Notes: a model not told the origin generated them from the letters alone. A DNA stretch of 64,000 nt from Sipunculus nudus (GCA_026874595.1 CM049320.1:20343714-20407713), one strand, 5' to 3'. Counted from the first letter of the stretch, positions 11,189-24,415 are shown. Translations and numbers: made by a program.

Positions 11189-14100
11189 GTAAGTATGAAA
11201 GATCCATGTATACCCATTATGGTGTATTACATAACGACGATACACAAGCGTGAACCTTTTCCCGCGCTTTGATAATGGAATTTTAACTCATATCTGGGAG
11301 GTTCTCATTTTTGTAAATTAAAGAGGGAGTTTCTTGCCACATTAAATTATTGCTTGTAGACAACCCATCTTCATACTGGCCGCAGTGACGCTTTCACAGA
11401 CCTTGATTCAACGAATCTGAAGGAGCATGTCCAAGTATACAATCTGCGGCCGAAGCTTGCCCGAAAAAAATCCACCTTATGGCCAAAAAGAAAATGGATT
11501 GAATTTCTGAGTTCCATCGATATTTAACCATCCTGATTTCAAAACGAGGACATTGACGTACAATATCCTTTTTAACTTTTCTAAGTGCTATCTCATCTGT
11601 AATAATTATACTTCATTCTTTTATTTTCAGGATTATTTTCTGGACTGCTCGTGCGACAGTTAGGCTGCAAAGGTTTGACTATTATATGCGGCTTGATATC
11701 GTCGGCAGGTTCAATAGCTTCCGCCTTTGCGCCCAACGTGTATACTCTGTATATAGCGAAGGGATGCGCTGAAGGTGAGTTTATATGGTCTTGGTGGGCC
11801 TTACCCAAGAAAAGGTCCATGTTTGAAAGGTCCATAAATCTAAAATCATGTTATCGAGCTTTTTTACATGGTATCTATCTTGCATATACTGGTTAGTTCA
11901 ATAAGAAAAGAGTATAATATTTTATTCCTCAATACAGGGAGGATGGGGGGATTGTCAATGTAATCATCTCCCCGATATTCAGAAAATAATATTTTTATAT
12001 TGGAAATGAAATATTTAAATAATCAGAATTAAAGGCTTTGGTTCTATTTCTGAATTTACTATGAAATATTATATATCTAAACATTATTTAGAATTAACAT
12101 ATACTGGAAACAAAATACCTAATTTTTAAATCCTTATACTTATATATATGTGCGTGTGTATTTATAATAAAAATTGTCCCTGCGAGTTATGCCACTGTTT
12201 TCGTTTTTCCGGCCTGTCGGTTGATCATGCATGTACGGGCATCCGTTTGCAGGGAACAAATCGTAACCCCTGGACCTAGAAACTTTTGAGTAAATATCCA
12301 GGGAGGTCAATTAAAATCTCCTCAGAAACCTGAAATAAGGTCAGTGCGACCTATATTCTATGGGGCTTGTTAGTACCTCCAGAACAATTAAAATTTTTTG
12401 TTACAAAACCTCTAGTATCTTGATTATTATCGATTGCCATATATATTGCCTTGAATATTGACCATGACAAATTTTGTCAGTTCCGGGAAAATGGTTGCGC
12501 CATGGGCATTTTTTTCTACGTTATTTTAATGATTTTTTTGCTATTTTTAAGATGGTGTCCTGAAACCAGGTATGTTTTATGAACATGACTAGTTCCTTCA
12601 GTTGCAGAAGACTAGTGATGGCACCTGTATTTTTTCTCCCATCAAATCACAGCAATGTCAGTAATTAGATGTGATGTTATCTAGTGATGCATTTATTGAT
12701 CATAATTAGTTTCTTCTGTTCCCGGAGACTGGTCGCACCACATATTTAAAGCTAATCCGTGAGCTTGTGCGATGGTGTGGCATCGACCGTCGTCCGTTGT
12801 CCATCGTACCGTCAACGATATAAAAATTAAAAGTTATAGTATATAATCAATCATTTTTGTGTCGTGTGCACCCATGTCAATATTTAAGCAGTGATGTTTG
12901 TGTTATTGGCTCTTGTTCAAAATGTTTAGTACTTTCATTGTTCATATACATTGTTTACATGTACTTGAAAAGTAATGGTTAAGCATTGAAGCAATATACC
13001 TGGTGGTTATCCCATTGCACAGGTTTGCATTAGGCCTGTAGGCCTTGTTTCTATATGTACTCGCTCGTTTGCCTTTATCTTAACGCTACCAAATTACAGT
13101 GATACTCTCAGATTATTAATGTGATTTCATCTGGTGTCCTGAAACCTTTTGTGTTTATTTTGTTTCTAACACTCATTTACAAATTATTTGTTTCTTGAGA
13201 GTAAATTCAGGTTGGATTGACATATGGATTTCTTACTTGACTTATGTATGTGCCACCACTAAAGCAAGAAATATTTACGATTTTTGGGATCAAAGGTCAA
13301 AGCCACATGACCCACTTATTTAAAAAGATTATGGCTGCATTTTAAGCCAAGCTTTTCATCCCAAACCTTCCATCTTGCGCATATTGCTAAGGATAGTAAC
13401 ATCTTAAATTTTAGGTCACAAATTCATTGGTTAGGTCAAGGAAACCACATTTTGAAAAAGCTCATAAATATCCTTACAATCAAATTTAGCTGGGCGTCGA
13501 GACCCTTGGGTCCCTAGTTTAAACTTTTGAAAAAGCGCATATTGATTTCCAAAGTTTAGCCAGTTTCATAGGGATACTTAATTCCAACCCGCTGAACTAA
13601 ATTTACACAAACTTGTTTCAGTTTATTTAATTTGATAAACGTATGAATGCAAGCATCAGTTATTATATGCATACTTTATTTTGTGCGAGCCAATGTTCTT
13701 GTAAATCAAACTTAATTAATGGAATATATACTGGCCTTGAATTCCCGAGTGATCGGACAGGCTTCCATACAACTGTCTATATTTCAGGTTTATTTGTCGG
13801 AGCTATACAAGTGACAGCGATGATTCCTATAACCCAGTATTTTGACAAGAAGAAAGGATTGGCAATGTCTCTGCGATATCTAGGAGCCGGCCTTGGCTCG
13901 TTCGTGTGGCCGCCGTTAATCCAGTTCCTCGTCGCCAAATATACATGGCGGGGAGCCATGCTGATCACTGGTGGCTTACAGCTGAACAACATTGCTTTGG
14001 GGTTGTTGTTAAACCCTCCACCGGGAAGCAAAAGTACCAACCAGAAATCAAAATGGAAATGCACACTAAAAAACCTCTTTGACTATACGCTCCTTAAAGA

Positions 14101-17100
14101 TTTAGTATTTGTATTTTTCACATTTTCGTTTGTGGCCACTTTCATCGGACATATGGTCTCCTTAAACTTTCTTCCAAGTCTGGCAAGAAGTCGTGGTGTT
14201 TCCTTTTCACAGAGCGCGTGGTTGGTGTCTATTATTGGTATTTTTAGCTGTATCGCCCGACCTATTTATGGAATATTAGCAGACAAGGCAAGGAAGTACA
14301 GGGTCCATATCCTTACTCTGTCTATATTGGTTAGCGGTACCTTGGTAATCGTGATGTCACAGTTGTTCTCCTTCACCATGTTTGCAGTTTTCAGTAGTGC
14401 ATACGGCATTTTGAACGGTAGGTAATTTAACCTTTTCCCATTTCTCACCATTTTGCATATATATAATCGTTTCAGAAGTCAGAAGTGGCTTATAGGGGTT
14501 AATGAGTTGACTTTTACATTTATATTTGGGTAAAACATTTTTGGGGTGGATCTTGTTATTCCGAGTAAGAAAAAACAACGATTTATAAATAATATTTCCT
14601 TTAATTCTTTTCTTTATGCTGATATTTACTGTTTGCGGGGACATATGGTTGATTTTCAAACGCTGAAATTTTGGCATAATCATAAAACAAGGTCACAAAT
14701 TTGCTTCTGATATTATTTTTTACCTTCACATAATAATCAATTTTGTATACCCCAGAGCATATACCCCATTACCGAAGCGCGGATGGGTGTTTTTTTTCGG
14801 GGGAGGGGGGGGGGGGGGGGGTGTCCATATACTCTTCTTATATTATTTATTTTTTCGAGTGTGATATTCTTTAGAATGATGTGCAACGTTTTAAATGATA
14901 TAATCAATTCTTAATGTCTTCATTACAGGTAACATGGTTCTCATGTTTATAATACTGAGTGACATAATACCGCAAGAACAGCTGGCGGCAGCGACTGGAC
15001 TAGCGGGATCTGTGGTTGCAGTTGGTTCCCTGACCACCAGCGCTTTGTCAGGTAACGATAAAACTTCATGGATCTTTATTTATTAGGCAAATTTTAATAA
15101 CGTTTCACTTACAGTTATATGAAGAAACATATAAGAAACAAAAACTCAGGAATGAAACCAAAGACTGTAATTCTTAATTTGAAAATATATTTCATTTCCA
15201 ATATATAAATGATATTTTCTAAAAAAGAAAGGGGCTGATTGCCCCCCCCCCTCCTTGCAATAAAGTGTGTGTTGTGGTTTGGGGGGGGGGGTATAAACCC
15301 CCATTCCCCTGTACTGACGTGTGCCATGATTCTAAAACTTCTTCAATGATTTTATTGCTCCAAAACATATGAATCGATTTCATGTTTACTGCGTTTAAAA
15401 CATAAATGCCCTCTTCGCATAAATGATTTTTGCCTGTATAAACTCAGACATGATCTTTTTATTCCCGATATGTAAAAATATATTTTATGGATAATGTTAA
15501 TGATAAACACTGGCCAAAAGTCGGTATATAAATTGATCAGAAAGCCTAACTAAAGATTAATCTAAAATTGTATCATATGACTCTGCTTAATACAACCGAA
15601 CACTACTTTGGTCCATTTGATCTGTTCCTTATCCATATATTGTGCAGATAACCGAACAATCATTAATATGTATACACATAATTTTATGGCAAATACAGGC
15701 ACATAGGTAAACACAGAATGTTTTGTTGAAACTGTTTGCTTTGGACGAACGAATTAAGCTAAGAGGAGAGGTTTTTTGAGCAGATTGGTGTATCAAACCA
15801 AACACTGTGGGTATAGGCAATATGTTTGACCAAATGAACAAAACACGAATCCAATAAATGAAGTTATCTGCACACACCGAGTTGTTTCTGTTGAATGAAC
15901 GTGAAAGTCGCTTTGCCGTATCTCAACATCCGCTTTTGATTTTGAGATGACGTAATTAATTGGGTGGCAGGACACAAGGCAAACATAATACCGATAGAAG
16001 AACATCTTTTGCAACTGAACTCATTGTTAGCAAACGATAAATTCATATATGTTTTATAATGTCAAGATCGTTTATCTACATTATGTCAAAACTTTAACGA
16101 TACTTTAACTGCTCATAACAATATGGAAATATATAGAACATCCTTGAAATTACGACAGCCATCGGGACTTCTATAAAGTGGTCGCATTTGCTGAGTTTGT
16201 CGTCCAAGAGGTCTTATATAAAAGTCGTTGTTTTTAGGTGGTCGCTAAACTCAGGTATTTAGTAGGCGAGGCTTCCTCTATTAGAATAGCAAATTATGGC
16301 TTCATATGATAAAGGTCGTTCACTATACCAATTGAGACACATTTTACTCTTTCGTGGTCTTCTGTCTGTCCATTCGCGATAATCCCATCTGTCACTTAAG
16401 GTCCTCCGTACAAACAGGAGATAAAACATATCTTGATAAAAAAAATATCATCGTAAATAACATAGCAATGTCGCATGCTTAGACGTCACCGTGCCACACC
16501 TGGATATATCTGACAATTGGTTTCAATATTAATATCACCCCAAGATTCATCATCAAACAACTCTTCTTACTTAACTTACCTTCACAGTATACATAAGAAC
16601 AATCTGTTGTGATTACTTAAATACCAATACTTGCCATTCGCCTTCGTCACTAGATAATCACTGACACACATGCCCGGCCACGCTGTACTGGACTATCAGC
16701 GCTCGATTAACGACGCACAGCTACTTAAGGTTATCTTAATGTTATCTAGGCTCTCTTGCACCTAAATCTTACATTTAGATATACGAAATCCGCTACCTTA
16801 TACATTAAGAGTACTGGTCAATAAGTTGTATGCATAAATCAAATGGATCAAGCAAAGCTCTTATTCCACATCATCTCCCGATGATATTGAGATTATCTAC
16901 TTTTGATAGACTGTAAGGACATGGTCACTCAAGTGTTCTCACGTACATCAATAGAACGCTCTACACAATGAACTCCTATTCCCTAATGTAACACCGTACA
17001 AATTACTGTAACAAACGGAATCCTACGGACGGCGTCAATTGATTCAAGCAGAAGCTGAATGTCAGTTTAAATAGACCAGGAAAGAAGAGAATTGCTTGAA

Positions 17101-17380
17101 ATGAGGCAGAGACTTTGGTGTTTCTTTTATTTAATAAATTACACATTTTTGTTATTTTATTCTAGGCTGGATGATTGATGCAACTAAAAGCTTTGGAACA
17201 CCTTTCATTGCCTACGGAGCCTTACAGATGAGCGCTTGTATATCAATTGGTATCATGGTTCTTCTTCAGCGAAGGCGAAGAAAAAGGGAAACACTAAAGG
17301 AAAACATTGACTTGAAAGAGGAAACGAAAACTTTGAAATCGATTAAGTCACCAGATGAAGAAGATAAAATGCCCATTTAA
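10984..17380 (+). CDS. SLC16/MCT-like transporter, copy 2 (intact, 438 aa)
   Basis: Exons are 10984-11188, 11631-11774, 13788-14417, 14929-15051 and 17166-17380, all joined in phase 1 with GT/AG ends. The predicted 12-TM protein has DGGYGW at 11-16 (TM1), RQLGCK between TM2 and TM3, YFDKKKGLAMS after TM4, a short central loop of about 30 residues, SCIARP with Arg274 in TM8, and a basic then acidic C-terminal tail after TM12. Family knowledge: MCTs carry monocarboxylates or related small molecules across the plasma membrane. The TM8 Asp four residues before the Arg in MCT1 is Ser270 here, so proton-coupled lactate transport should not be assumed. It is closest to copy 1 in protein, in exon 5 DNA and in the 5' leader. 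AATAAA lies at 17453-17458, 73 nt past the stop. Start chosen because ATG follows a good 5' UTR acceptor and sits just upstream of the signature. Confidence 0.93.
11631..11774 (+). CDS. MCT copy 2, exon 2
   Basis: 144 nt between ttattttcag and GTGAGT. Encodes the end of TM2, the RQLGCKGL loop and TM3. Confidence 0.92.
12740..13525. repeat. Probable interspersed repeat in intron 2 of MCT copy 2
   Basis: Starts near the motif gtcgtccgttgtccatcg and includes ggatcaaaggtcaaagccac and gacccttgggtccctag, phrases that recur in bivalve and gastropod repeats. No coding domain seen. It explains why this intron is about 2 kb, much longer than in the paralogues. Confidence 0.4.
13788..14417 (+). CDS. 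MCT copy 2, exon 3
   Basis: 630 nt from the acceptor atatttcag to AAC G|GTAGGT. The open frame runs about 145 nt upstream into the intron, but alignment with the other copies fixes the acceptor at 13786-13787. Encodes TM4 to TM10. Confidence 0.93.
14792..14822. repeat. Poly-G tract in intron 3 of MCT copy 2
   Basis: A nearly pure G run, capable of G-quadruplex formation and prone to sequencing error. Similar tracts lie at 60509-60526, 60641-60656 and 62690-62702. Confidence 0.8.
14929..15051 (+). CDS. MCT copy 2, exon 4
   Basis: Acceptor cattacag, donor GTAACG. It is 123 nt, one codon shorter at the 5' end than exon 4 of the other three copies. Encodes the end of TM10, a loop and TM11. Confidence 0.88.
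16150..16275. repeat. Dispersed repeat with GGTGGTC motifs
   Basis: Contains agtggtcgcatttgc and aggtggtcgctaaac. It resembles the block at 22975-23140, which has gtggtcttaatac and related motifs. Probably fragments of one repeat family. Confidence 0.35.
17166..17380 (+). CDS. MCT copy 2, exon 5
   Basis: Follows ttattctag and starts GGC TGG ATG, the intact version of the site that is TGA in copy 1. Encodes TM12 and the charged tail, with stop TAA at 17378-17380. Confidence 0.92.
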
Positions 17381-17452
17381 ATTTCTGTAAAGACATGCTA
17401 GGCTTCTTCTTGTAAAGCCTGTTTCAATACATTAAATTCAGTATGAAGCGAA

Positions 17453-17458
17453 AATAAA
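17453..17458 (+). terminator. Poly(A) signal, MCT copy 2
   Basis: AATAAA 73 nt past the TAA. No equally close AATAAA follows copy 1. Confidence 0.6.
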
Positions 17459-18785
17459 ACATCTTAGGTTATCTAAGAATTTGATCTGTGATATGACGCA
17501 AGACTGATTGAACATTATTATTGAAAAGCCTATCCAATCATGACAGGCGGATGTAATCTTTGGAGCAATGCTGTAAAATGCTGCAAGATACTGTTTTCAT
17601 AGAATTTTAAATGTTTATAGCCCAGAACTGTTTGGTTAGGTAGTTCCAATGTGCGCATCGCTGACACTTAAAATTAAGACCTTTGTACATAATCGACGCA
17701 TAGTGAGAGTGATGCAGGTAAATTTGGCAGAGCACATCAAGTCATATACATGATAGTTTTACGAACCGGTATTGAACGGCTATCCACAAATATGCCTCTT
17801 GACTGAGTTAGTTGATATTAAGGGACAATAATAATTTTGTTGGTTTGTATTTGATACGTTGCTTTTATTTTACTTTCTGTACCATGATTTTAGAAGTATG
17901 GCCTTGGGGAAAAAACTTAAGCTTTCGTTAAACATCGTCGAGGTTTTACCAAGATTCTTTTTTTTTTGGAAATATATATAACATCAAATACAAAAGCATA
18001 TTTAAAGCATAAAATTTGTTTGTAATTCGCTGTACAAATTCGGCAGCTAGGTGGTTGTAGCATATTTGGATTGTTATTGGCCACACCCGACCAAAGATAT
18101 TTTGAGCTCGGCCAACGTTTTAGCCACACCTTAATTAGTCTGTCCATAAATTTATTATATTATCAAAACAGCAAATTACTATCTATCTGTCATCCATTCA
18201 CACACACAGACACACACACACACATACACACACATTGAATAGAACAGAGTCAAGACAACACAGGACGTGTGAAAATGTCATTTTATTATGACGGTAAATT
18301 TACATGTAAAAATGTCATTATAATGACGACAAGATTACCAGAGAATAACAATAAGATTACATGATAAATAACAGTACGGTAGAGGTATACTTTCCCAAAC
18401 TAAATTATACCACAGCCTACATGAGTACCCGCCCCTATGTAATTCCTCTAAAATGGACTAAAGGTGACTAGATGAGAGGAGGTGGGGTAAACCGACTGAG
18501 CAGTATGTATACAAAATGAGAAAATTTACACCAAAGAGCACGGGTAGGCAGACGGGGATGGTGGAGGGTAAAGTTGTTGATCTTGCGGATGATCGAATCA
18601 GAATGAAGCAGATTCTTCATGCTTGGTACCGATGGTAATAATGTCACGTGATCACATTCGATTGTCCTGGGTATGCTGGAGCACTTATTAATGTGCACGG
18701 GACCCTCTTTACGAGGGGAGACGTTAGGATACTATCTTGACCCCTTTTATTAAATGTTTTGCTTCACGGTCGTGCTGCAGAGGTG

Positions 18786-18844
<59 letters not shown>

Positions 18845-19500
18845 CTGGTTGTAATAGAGATCAGAATCACTACAGCCGCTTTCGCCTCATGGCTTATCAG
18901 GTGACTGAATGTTGGAGTGCTGTGGTACAAGCCCACACTCTGTTACGCTTACCCACAAGAAACAATCACGAAACGCCGAAGAAACCGAAACCGAAATATT
19001 ATTTGCTTCAACCCTTCATACAGCGCGACTATCAAGACCGACATAGGAAAAATCTGTCTAAAACTAGTATCCAAACATTTTCTAAAGAATCACAAATTCA
19101 GCAACTTTTTCAGTAAAAATAATTAAATAAAAAACAGATATAGTTGCGAGAAAAACGTTTAACGCGAGAGAAAAGTCTATCATCAAAGGCCGCAATGCAA
19201 GAATATTATCACAAAGGCCACAAAACGAACCCACACAACAGAAGTTATGCAACTGATGGTCAAATCTGACTTTCCCCACAATGGGAAAATGCTTGACCAC
19301 ATCTATTATCTACCAGGCGGGCGAACAGAGCAATAATACAGTTAAATTCCACATTGGCATGGCAGGAGGTTGCTTCTTCAACGGTATTATAACCATAACA
19401 AATCATTCAAATAGAGAGCCCACTTAAAGTAACCGAACTCGCATAGCATGTGTGGCACCTTAAAGGGACATAATCAGGAGCCATATTATGCCTATTTTTT
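17459..19500. other. Intergenic region after MCT copy 2
   Basis: Contains a (CA)n tract near 18200-18235 and (TA)n at 18788-18838. No gene recognised; the ORFs at 18754 and 18917 arise from the microsatellite and its flank. Confidence 0.6.
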
Positions 19501-19559
19501 GACACTATCAGTTCAGTTTTCCCAGCAAAACCATCCCAGCACACAGTCTCAGTACCCCC

Positions 19560-19860
19560 ATACGGCTTTTTAACACCTTGTTATGGCTCTGGGTGTTGGT
19601 TGACACAGTCCACATGTGTCTGTTTACCATAACCAGGCCGCGTGACGCGAGGTCCGATTGTGAGCCCCGATACGTGGTGTTTCAGCCAGCGGGAACATGT
19701 ATTACATGTTTTGGCCTAGTCGGTCAGGGGATCGCCTGATTTACACGTGTTGTGGCTTTGCGATGCACACGGCCCCAAGCGATGTGTTTATTTTGACACC
19801 TGTGATCGCGCCCGGTCCACTGTTTTTAACACTCGTTCACAGGAGTAAGTATATTGTTTG
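19560..19860. repeat. Dispersed repeat, copy A
   Basis: Shares ordered blocks with 59385-59660: a ttgttatggctctg-like start, a tgtgtctgtttacca block, a cgaggtccgat block, then gatcgcgcccggt and cacaggagtaag. The copies are diverged and about 40 kb apart, in the same orientation. Confidence 0.65.
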
Positions 19861-21738
19861 AAGGCAATATTTTGCCAGGAATAGATTTATTTTAAAAGGA
19901 TGAAGCTATTTTTTGTGTGGAAATTCAACATGCATTACAGCTGATTAGGCCCGTTAAAGATCAACAACAAAGCTGCCGCAAACTTAACACAAACACTGTT
20001 TTTGTTTTATATTGTTTTTCTTAACTACAGGGAAAAAACAGGAGCTTTATTGTTAAATGTACCTTTCTTTTGAAACTGTCAGAGTCTAATAGGTAAACCA
20101 TGGTAGCTGTATACAGGATAACCTAATTATTATTAAGCATCAGAGCACTCTTCTGCTGATATAGCTATGGATTACGTACACCACGCGCCATATGCACTTA
20201 GCGCCGTGCTTGGAATAGGGATAACATTTTAGTGCTATGGATTCAACAACTGCCCATACTGACCATCTTATCAATGTGATTAACTGCACTCACTTGTTGT
20301 GAGCATAAGAGGTCTTTAATATAGCCCTCATGTAGCGCCATATCTGACCTCTGACATTACGACCAGATTACTGGCTGCCAGAGTGCCTTTACATCTAGGT
20401 CTAATGAACGCATTATAAGGCTCCATGAGGAAGGAAATATTTTCGTCATTTTTGATACCACCTCATGGCCTACAGGAACACTGTCAATTGACATAAACCA
20501 GACTGACCGTTAGCATTTTAGTGTCCTTTCAAACAACACCAAACATGAGCGAGAAAAGTTCCGTTTTAACTCAGCATATTGGTTAACCCATCCGCATGTT
20601 TGTTGAATTTCTGTCCGCATGAATACGAGCGTTGCTCGCACGGGTTACAAGACGCAGCCAACTTGAACGCGATACAGAAAACGACACGTTACCATAGAGA
20701 CGGGGTTTCAGTTAGGGTTGTGAGTTCACATGTATTCTCTTGTGTTTATTCATCTTTGGTAGCATAATGTTAAGATTAAGGGGTGTTTGTCACAATAAGA
20801 TTGCAACATGATCGAAGACCACTGCGATACATTCCTCAATATTGCTTGTATCACGACTCAAGTAGACTTACCAGCCCAATTATCATTGCCTACTGAGTCG
20901 GGTTGTCACGGCTAGCCCTCATGCTGATCGATACAATTATCTGACTATATTATTGAACGGCACGGGATTTATAGCATATTCAACCTAGATCCTCATACTA
21001 TCTGTCGGTGACCTGAAGTTTATCAGCGATAAAGATGAAACGTATACGGTTATTCTCAACAGTTAAGAAATTGTACGGCAGAATCAGGTGAGGATAGTAC
21101 AGGAACTTATGTGAGACTATAAAAAGTACCCCGGATTTCCAGAATATAACATGTGAATTAAAAAAACTTATTTAGCCAATTTACACTTGCTGATACATGG
21201 CAGCGAAGGGAAATTCAGCCAACGTAAGCTCCAATGCCAAAGGACATTTTATACTAATAGTATATCCGATTGAAAAAGGTTTGTGCTTTGAAGGTAAACT
21301 ATCCCTGAAGATTTATATAACTTTTTTTTCTCCGATGAGCATTCTATGTATTAACGGATTCTACTATCGAATCTAAGAATAATCGTAATTATCTTATTTT
21401 AACATGTATGTAACTGACGGTGGTGCCACTCGACCTTTCTCACGGAACGCCTCGGTTGCCAAGCATCGGGTATGCCCGTCTTTGTCATGAACTTTCGGAT
21501 GCCAACGATGCCATGTATGTCAAAAGGGGGTCTACCTCCAATTTATACCATAAGGCTGGGGTAATTTATCATATCGCATAGCCATCTATCAGAAACATCG
21601 TATATCAATCAGGGGAACTCGCTCCACGAAATCCTGGTTATCGCTTGTCAGATGTCGGAATTAAGGGTAAATCACTAGAGACGTCATAATACATGTACTT
21701 TTGCCGAATCGCCTTCACCTACGTTCCTTTGGGATACC
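19861..21738. other. Upstream region of MCT copy 3
   Basis: About 1.9 kb with no coding exon recognised. Unlike copies 1, 2 and 4, no convincing 5' UTR acceptor is seen just before the ATG at 21739. Confidence 0.5.
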
Positions 21739-21939
21739 ATGGCGGTACATGGACATCAAACACCTCTAGATGGCGGATACGGCTGGGTTGTGGTCAGTGC
21801 GTGTACGTTTCTACATTTCATGGCCGCCAGTAAATTTGTAGCACCAGGAGTATTTCTCTTAGATTTGGTGGAAGCGTTCAAGGTTCCAAAAACCCATGTT
21901 GTTCTCATCAATACCTTTTCTCTTGCGGCTTCAGGAGTA
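21739..21939 (+). CDS. MCT copy 3, exon 1 (truncated at its 3' end)
   Basis: Encodes the N-terminus, TM1 and the start of TM2 up to AASGV. Beyond this the sequence becomes a T-rich run and no longer matches the family. Confidence 0.85.
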
Positions 21940-22247
21940 TCATATTTTTTTTTTCAAAAGCTAGAAATGGTTACAAAACAAAGGCGGAAAGTTCCATGAG
22001 GCATGAATGTCTTCATTGCTAGGAAAACATGCTTTTATTATAAAAGTATATGGGGGGACTAAACCGAAGTATAAGAGAGTCAATAGTATCAAAACAATGA
22101 AAGATGAATTTATTTCACCAGAAATATAATTTTAGTAACATTCCACATTTAACAGAGTAAATAGGATTAAATTGCCTGCTGGAGATGTTAGTAATTATTT
22201 GCTATATCAGTGCAATGAATCATTTTTACTTCCTTTAATTTCAACAG

Positions 22248-22877
22248 GACTGTGTACAGCTACTGTTGGAGTGACCACCATGGTTGTGACAGCTGAATAT
22301 TTTGATAGGAAGAAAGGGTTTGCAATGTCAATGCGAACTGTAGGAACGGGTGTAGGGGTGTTCGTGTGGCCCCCTGTTCAACAAGCGCTCATAGACCGGT
22401 ACACCTGGCGTGGGGCGATGCTAATCATTGGCGGAATGCAACTAAACAATATCGCATTAGCACTCCTTCTTATTCCACGTGTTACTACCAACAGAAACCT
22501 TCAGAAAACCAAATGGCGCTGTTCTATGAAAGCATTATTTAATTACACTTTACTGAAAAATAATATGCTGATGTTATTCGTCTCTGCCGCGGTAGCGTCA
22601 GGAGTTGGTCATACGACGCCAATGTCTTTCCTCCCAAGCCTTGCCAGGCAACGTGGTGTGCCGCCTTCCAGTGGTGCATGGCTCGTGTCCGTGTTCGGGG
22701 TTTGTAGTTGCATTGTTCGACCTATTTATGGCATTGTTGCAGACAGAATCAGAAACCAGAGGATATATCTTTTTGCTGCATCCATCTTAGTAACCGGAGC
22801 ACTGGTTGCTGGTATATCACAAGCACATACCTTTGTCATGTTGGCCGTAATTAGTGGATTATGCGGTGTAACCAGCA
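22248..22877 (+). CDS. MCT copy 3, exon 3
   Basis: 630 nt between atttcaacag and A|GTACGT, the same length as its paralogues. It keeps YFDRKKGFAMS, SFLPSLARQRGV and the TM8 SCIVRP motif. Confidence 0.9.
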
Positions 22878-22974
22878 GTACGTACACGTGTCCTTGTATT
22901 TTACATACTTCTTTTAAAGGCTATCATTTTTTTGAAAATTTCCCGTTGTTTTAATTAAAGTGAAACATACGTAG

Positions 22975-23140
22975 TAAGACCACCTATGGGACTGTCAAAA
23001 GTGGTCTTAATACACGGGTGGTTTTATTAGCCATGTCAGTTATAACGAGTTATAATGTTTTCGGTTCACTCAATAGTGGTCCGAACAGATAGTTGGTCTT
23101 ATTAATGAGATGGTCTTTCAGACTGGTTCCACTGTACTGT
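22975..23140. repeat. Dispersed repeat with GTGGTCTTA motifs, intron 3 of MCT copy 3
   Basis: Repeated short GTGGTCTTAT-like motifs ending in gactggttccactgta, typical of a widespread invertebrate repeat. Related to 16150-16275. Confidence 0.4.
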
Positions 23141-23421
23141 CGTAGTACCTGTAGTTCCGTTACTGGTTATTTACTCTCCAACACGATGTTGATGTTAATT
23201 TCAAATCGAAACAATGCAGTTGATACTATACATAATACATATTTAAAATACGTAACGCGTGGAAGTTAGAATAGAGCGACAAACACACAATATAAATTGC
23301 ACTTCTTTACCTGGCTCCTTATTGAGAAATTATGATCACATATATTTATGTATTCTAATTACCTTATAAACTTGATAATAACCTATCCATGCCGCCGATT
23401 TTGATAGGTATTTCTTTACAG

Positions 23422-23547
23422 GTTGCTACATTGTTCTGACACCCACAGTTTTAAGTGATATCGTTCCTGCCAAGGAGATGGCGACGGCAGGAGGTTTAAT
23501 AAGCAGTGTGTATGCAGCTGTATCGCTGGCCACCAGTCCCCTTGCAG
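23422..23547 (+). CDS. MCT copy 3, exon 4
   Basis: 126 nt between tctttacag and GTAAAA. Encodes the end of TM10, LSDIVPAKEMAT and TM11. A (TA)n run starts shortly after the donor. Confidence 0.86.
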
Positions 23548-23558
23548 GTAAAATGTTC

Positions 23559-23621
<63 letters not shown>

Positions 23622-24116
23622 CAGAGTAAAAAATAATAGAGTAAAAATATATGATAAATTTAAAAGGAATCAGAGAAATTTTGCGACCCCTAACTCTGCA
23701 TATACATACCAAATATTCAAAATAGTAAAGAGAAGCATAACACAAAAAATGTATGTAAAACCTATGTACATAATTTGAACTTTATTATCAATTAGGAATT
23801 GGATAATAATTTTAAATGATCAAATACATTGTATTCAAATTTAAAGTAAAATAAAAAAAAAAAAGATATAAGAATGTATTAGCATAACAGCATAACGTCC
23901 CTATATCACCTATTGTTTACCTTGTAATTTTTTAATGAGTGCCTGTGGGGCCTCATGCAGTCACTGTTTTTTAAGACGTATAACACAAATTTGTTATTGT
24001 TTCTTTTGGTATATTTAATATAAAAATACTCGAGTATTACAAAATGCATTTATTATGTAATGATCCTAAACGTTGATATACCGAAACAGTAATTTGATGA
24101 GTAACGTTGTTCACAG

Positions 24117-24295
24117 GTTGGATGGTAGATGCCAATAATGATTTTGAAGTACCGTTTATCGCCTATGGAGCTTTAGAAATGGGTTCTAGTCTGCTGATTG
24201 TGGCTATGATAATCCTGCAACGGATAAGGAAAAAAAAAGTACAAACTGAAAAGGAGGACAGTCCAGAAGAAATGGTAACATTCCATCCAGGTTAA
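24117..24295 (+). CDS. MCT copy 3, exon 5
   Basis: Acceptor gttcacag, then GGT TGG ATG. Encodes TM12 and a short charged tail, with stop TAA at 24293-24295. The conserved Trp missing from copy 1 is present. Confidence 0.88.
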
Positions 24296-24415
24296 GGACT
24301 GCAGAAAGAAGCCGTGAAATCCACTGATTAAATTTATTCAAATCATTTCAAATTTTGGATATAGCCAGAAAAACATTACTTTTACCTATTTCGTCCACTC
24401 TCACCTTATTAATAT

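Larger units (their letters stand above)
21739..24295 (+). pseudogene. SLC16/MCT-like transporter, copy 3, lacking exon 2
   Basis: Recognisable parts are exon 1 (21739 to about 21939), exon 3 (22248-22877), exon 4 (23422-23547) and exon 5 (24117-24295). Exon 1 has DGGYGW at residues 11-16 but diverges after residue 67, where the other copies have their donor. No GT lies at the homologous site (21944-21945 is AT). The 304 nt before exon 3 contain no block resembling exon 2, so TM2-TM3 cannot be made. A poor donor at 21937 (GTATCA) would be phase 0, shifting the frame into a stop within nine codons of exon 3. Exons 3-5 have intact frames and sites, and AATAAA follows at 24416-24421, so the loss looks recent. 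An assembly gap collapsing exon 2 is the main alternative. Confidence 0.8.

Noticed and set aside
23506-23778. ORFs of Ile/Tyr repeats
   Set aside because: Translation of the (TA)n microsatellite after MCT copy 3 exon 4; the same applies near 18754, 36257, 43443 and 63588.
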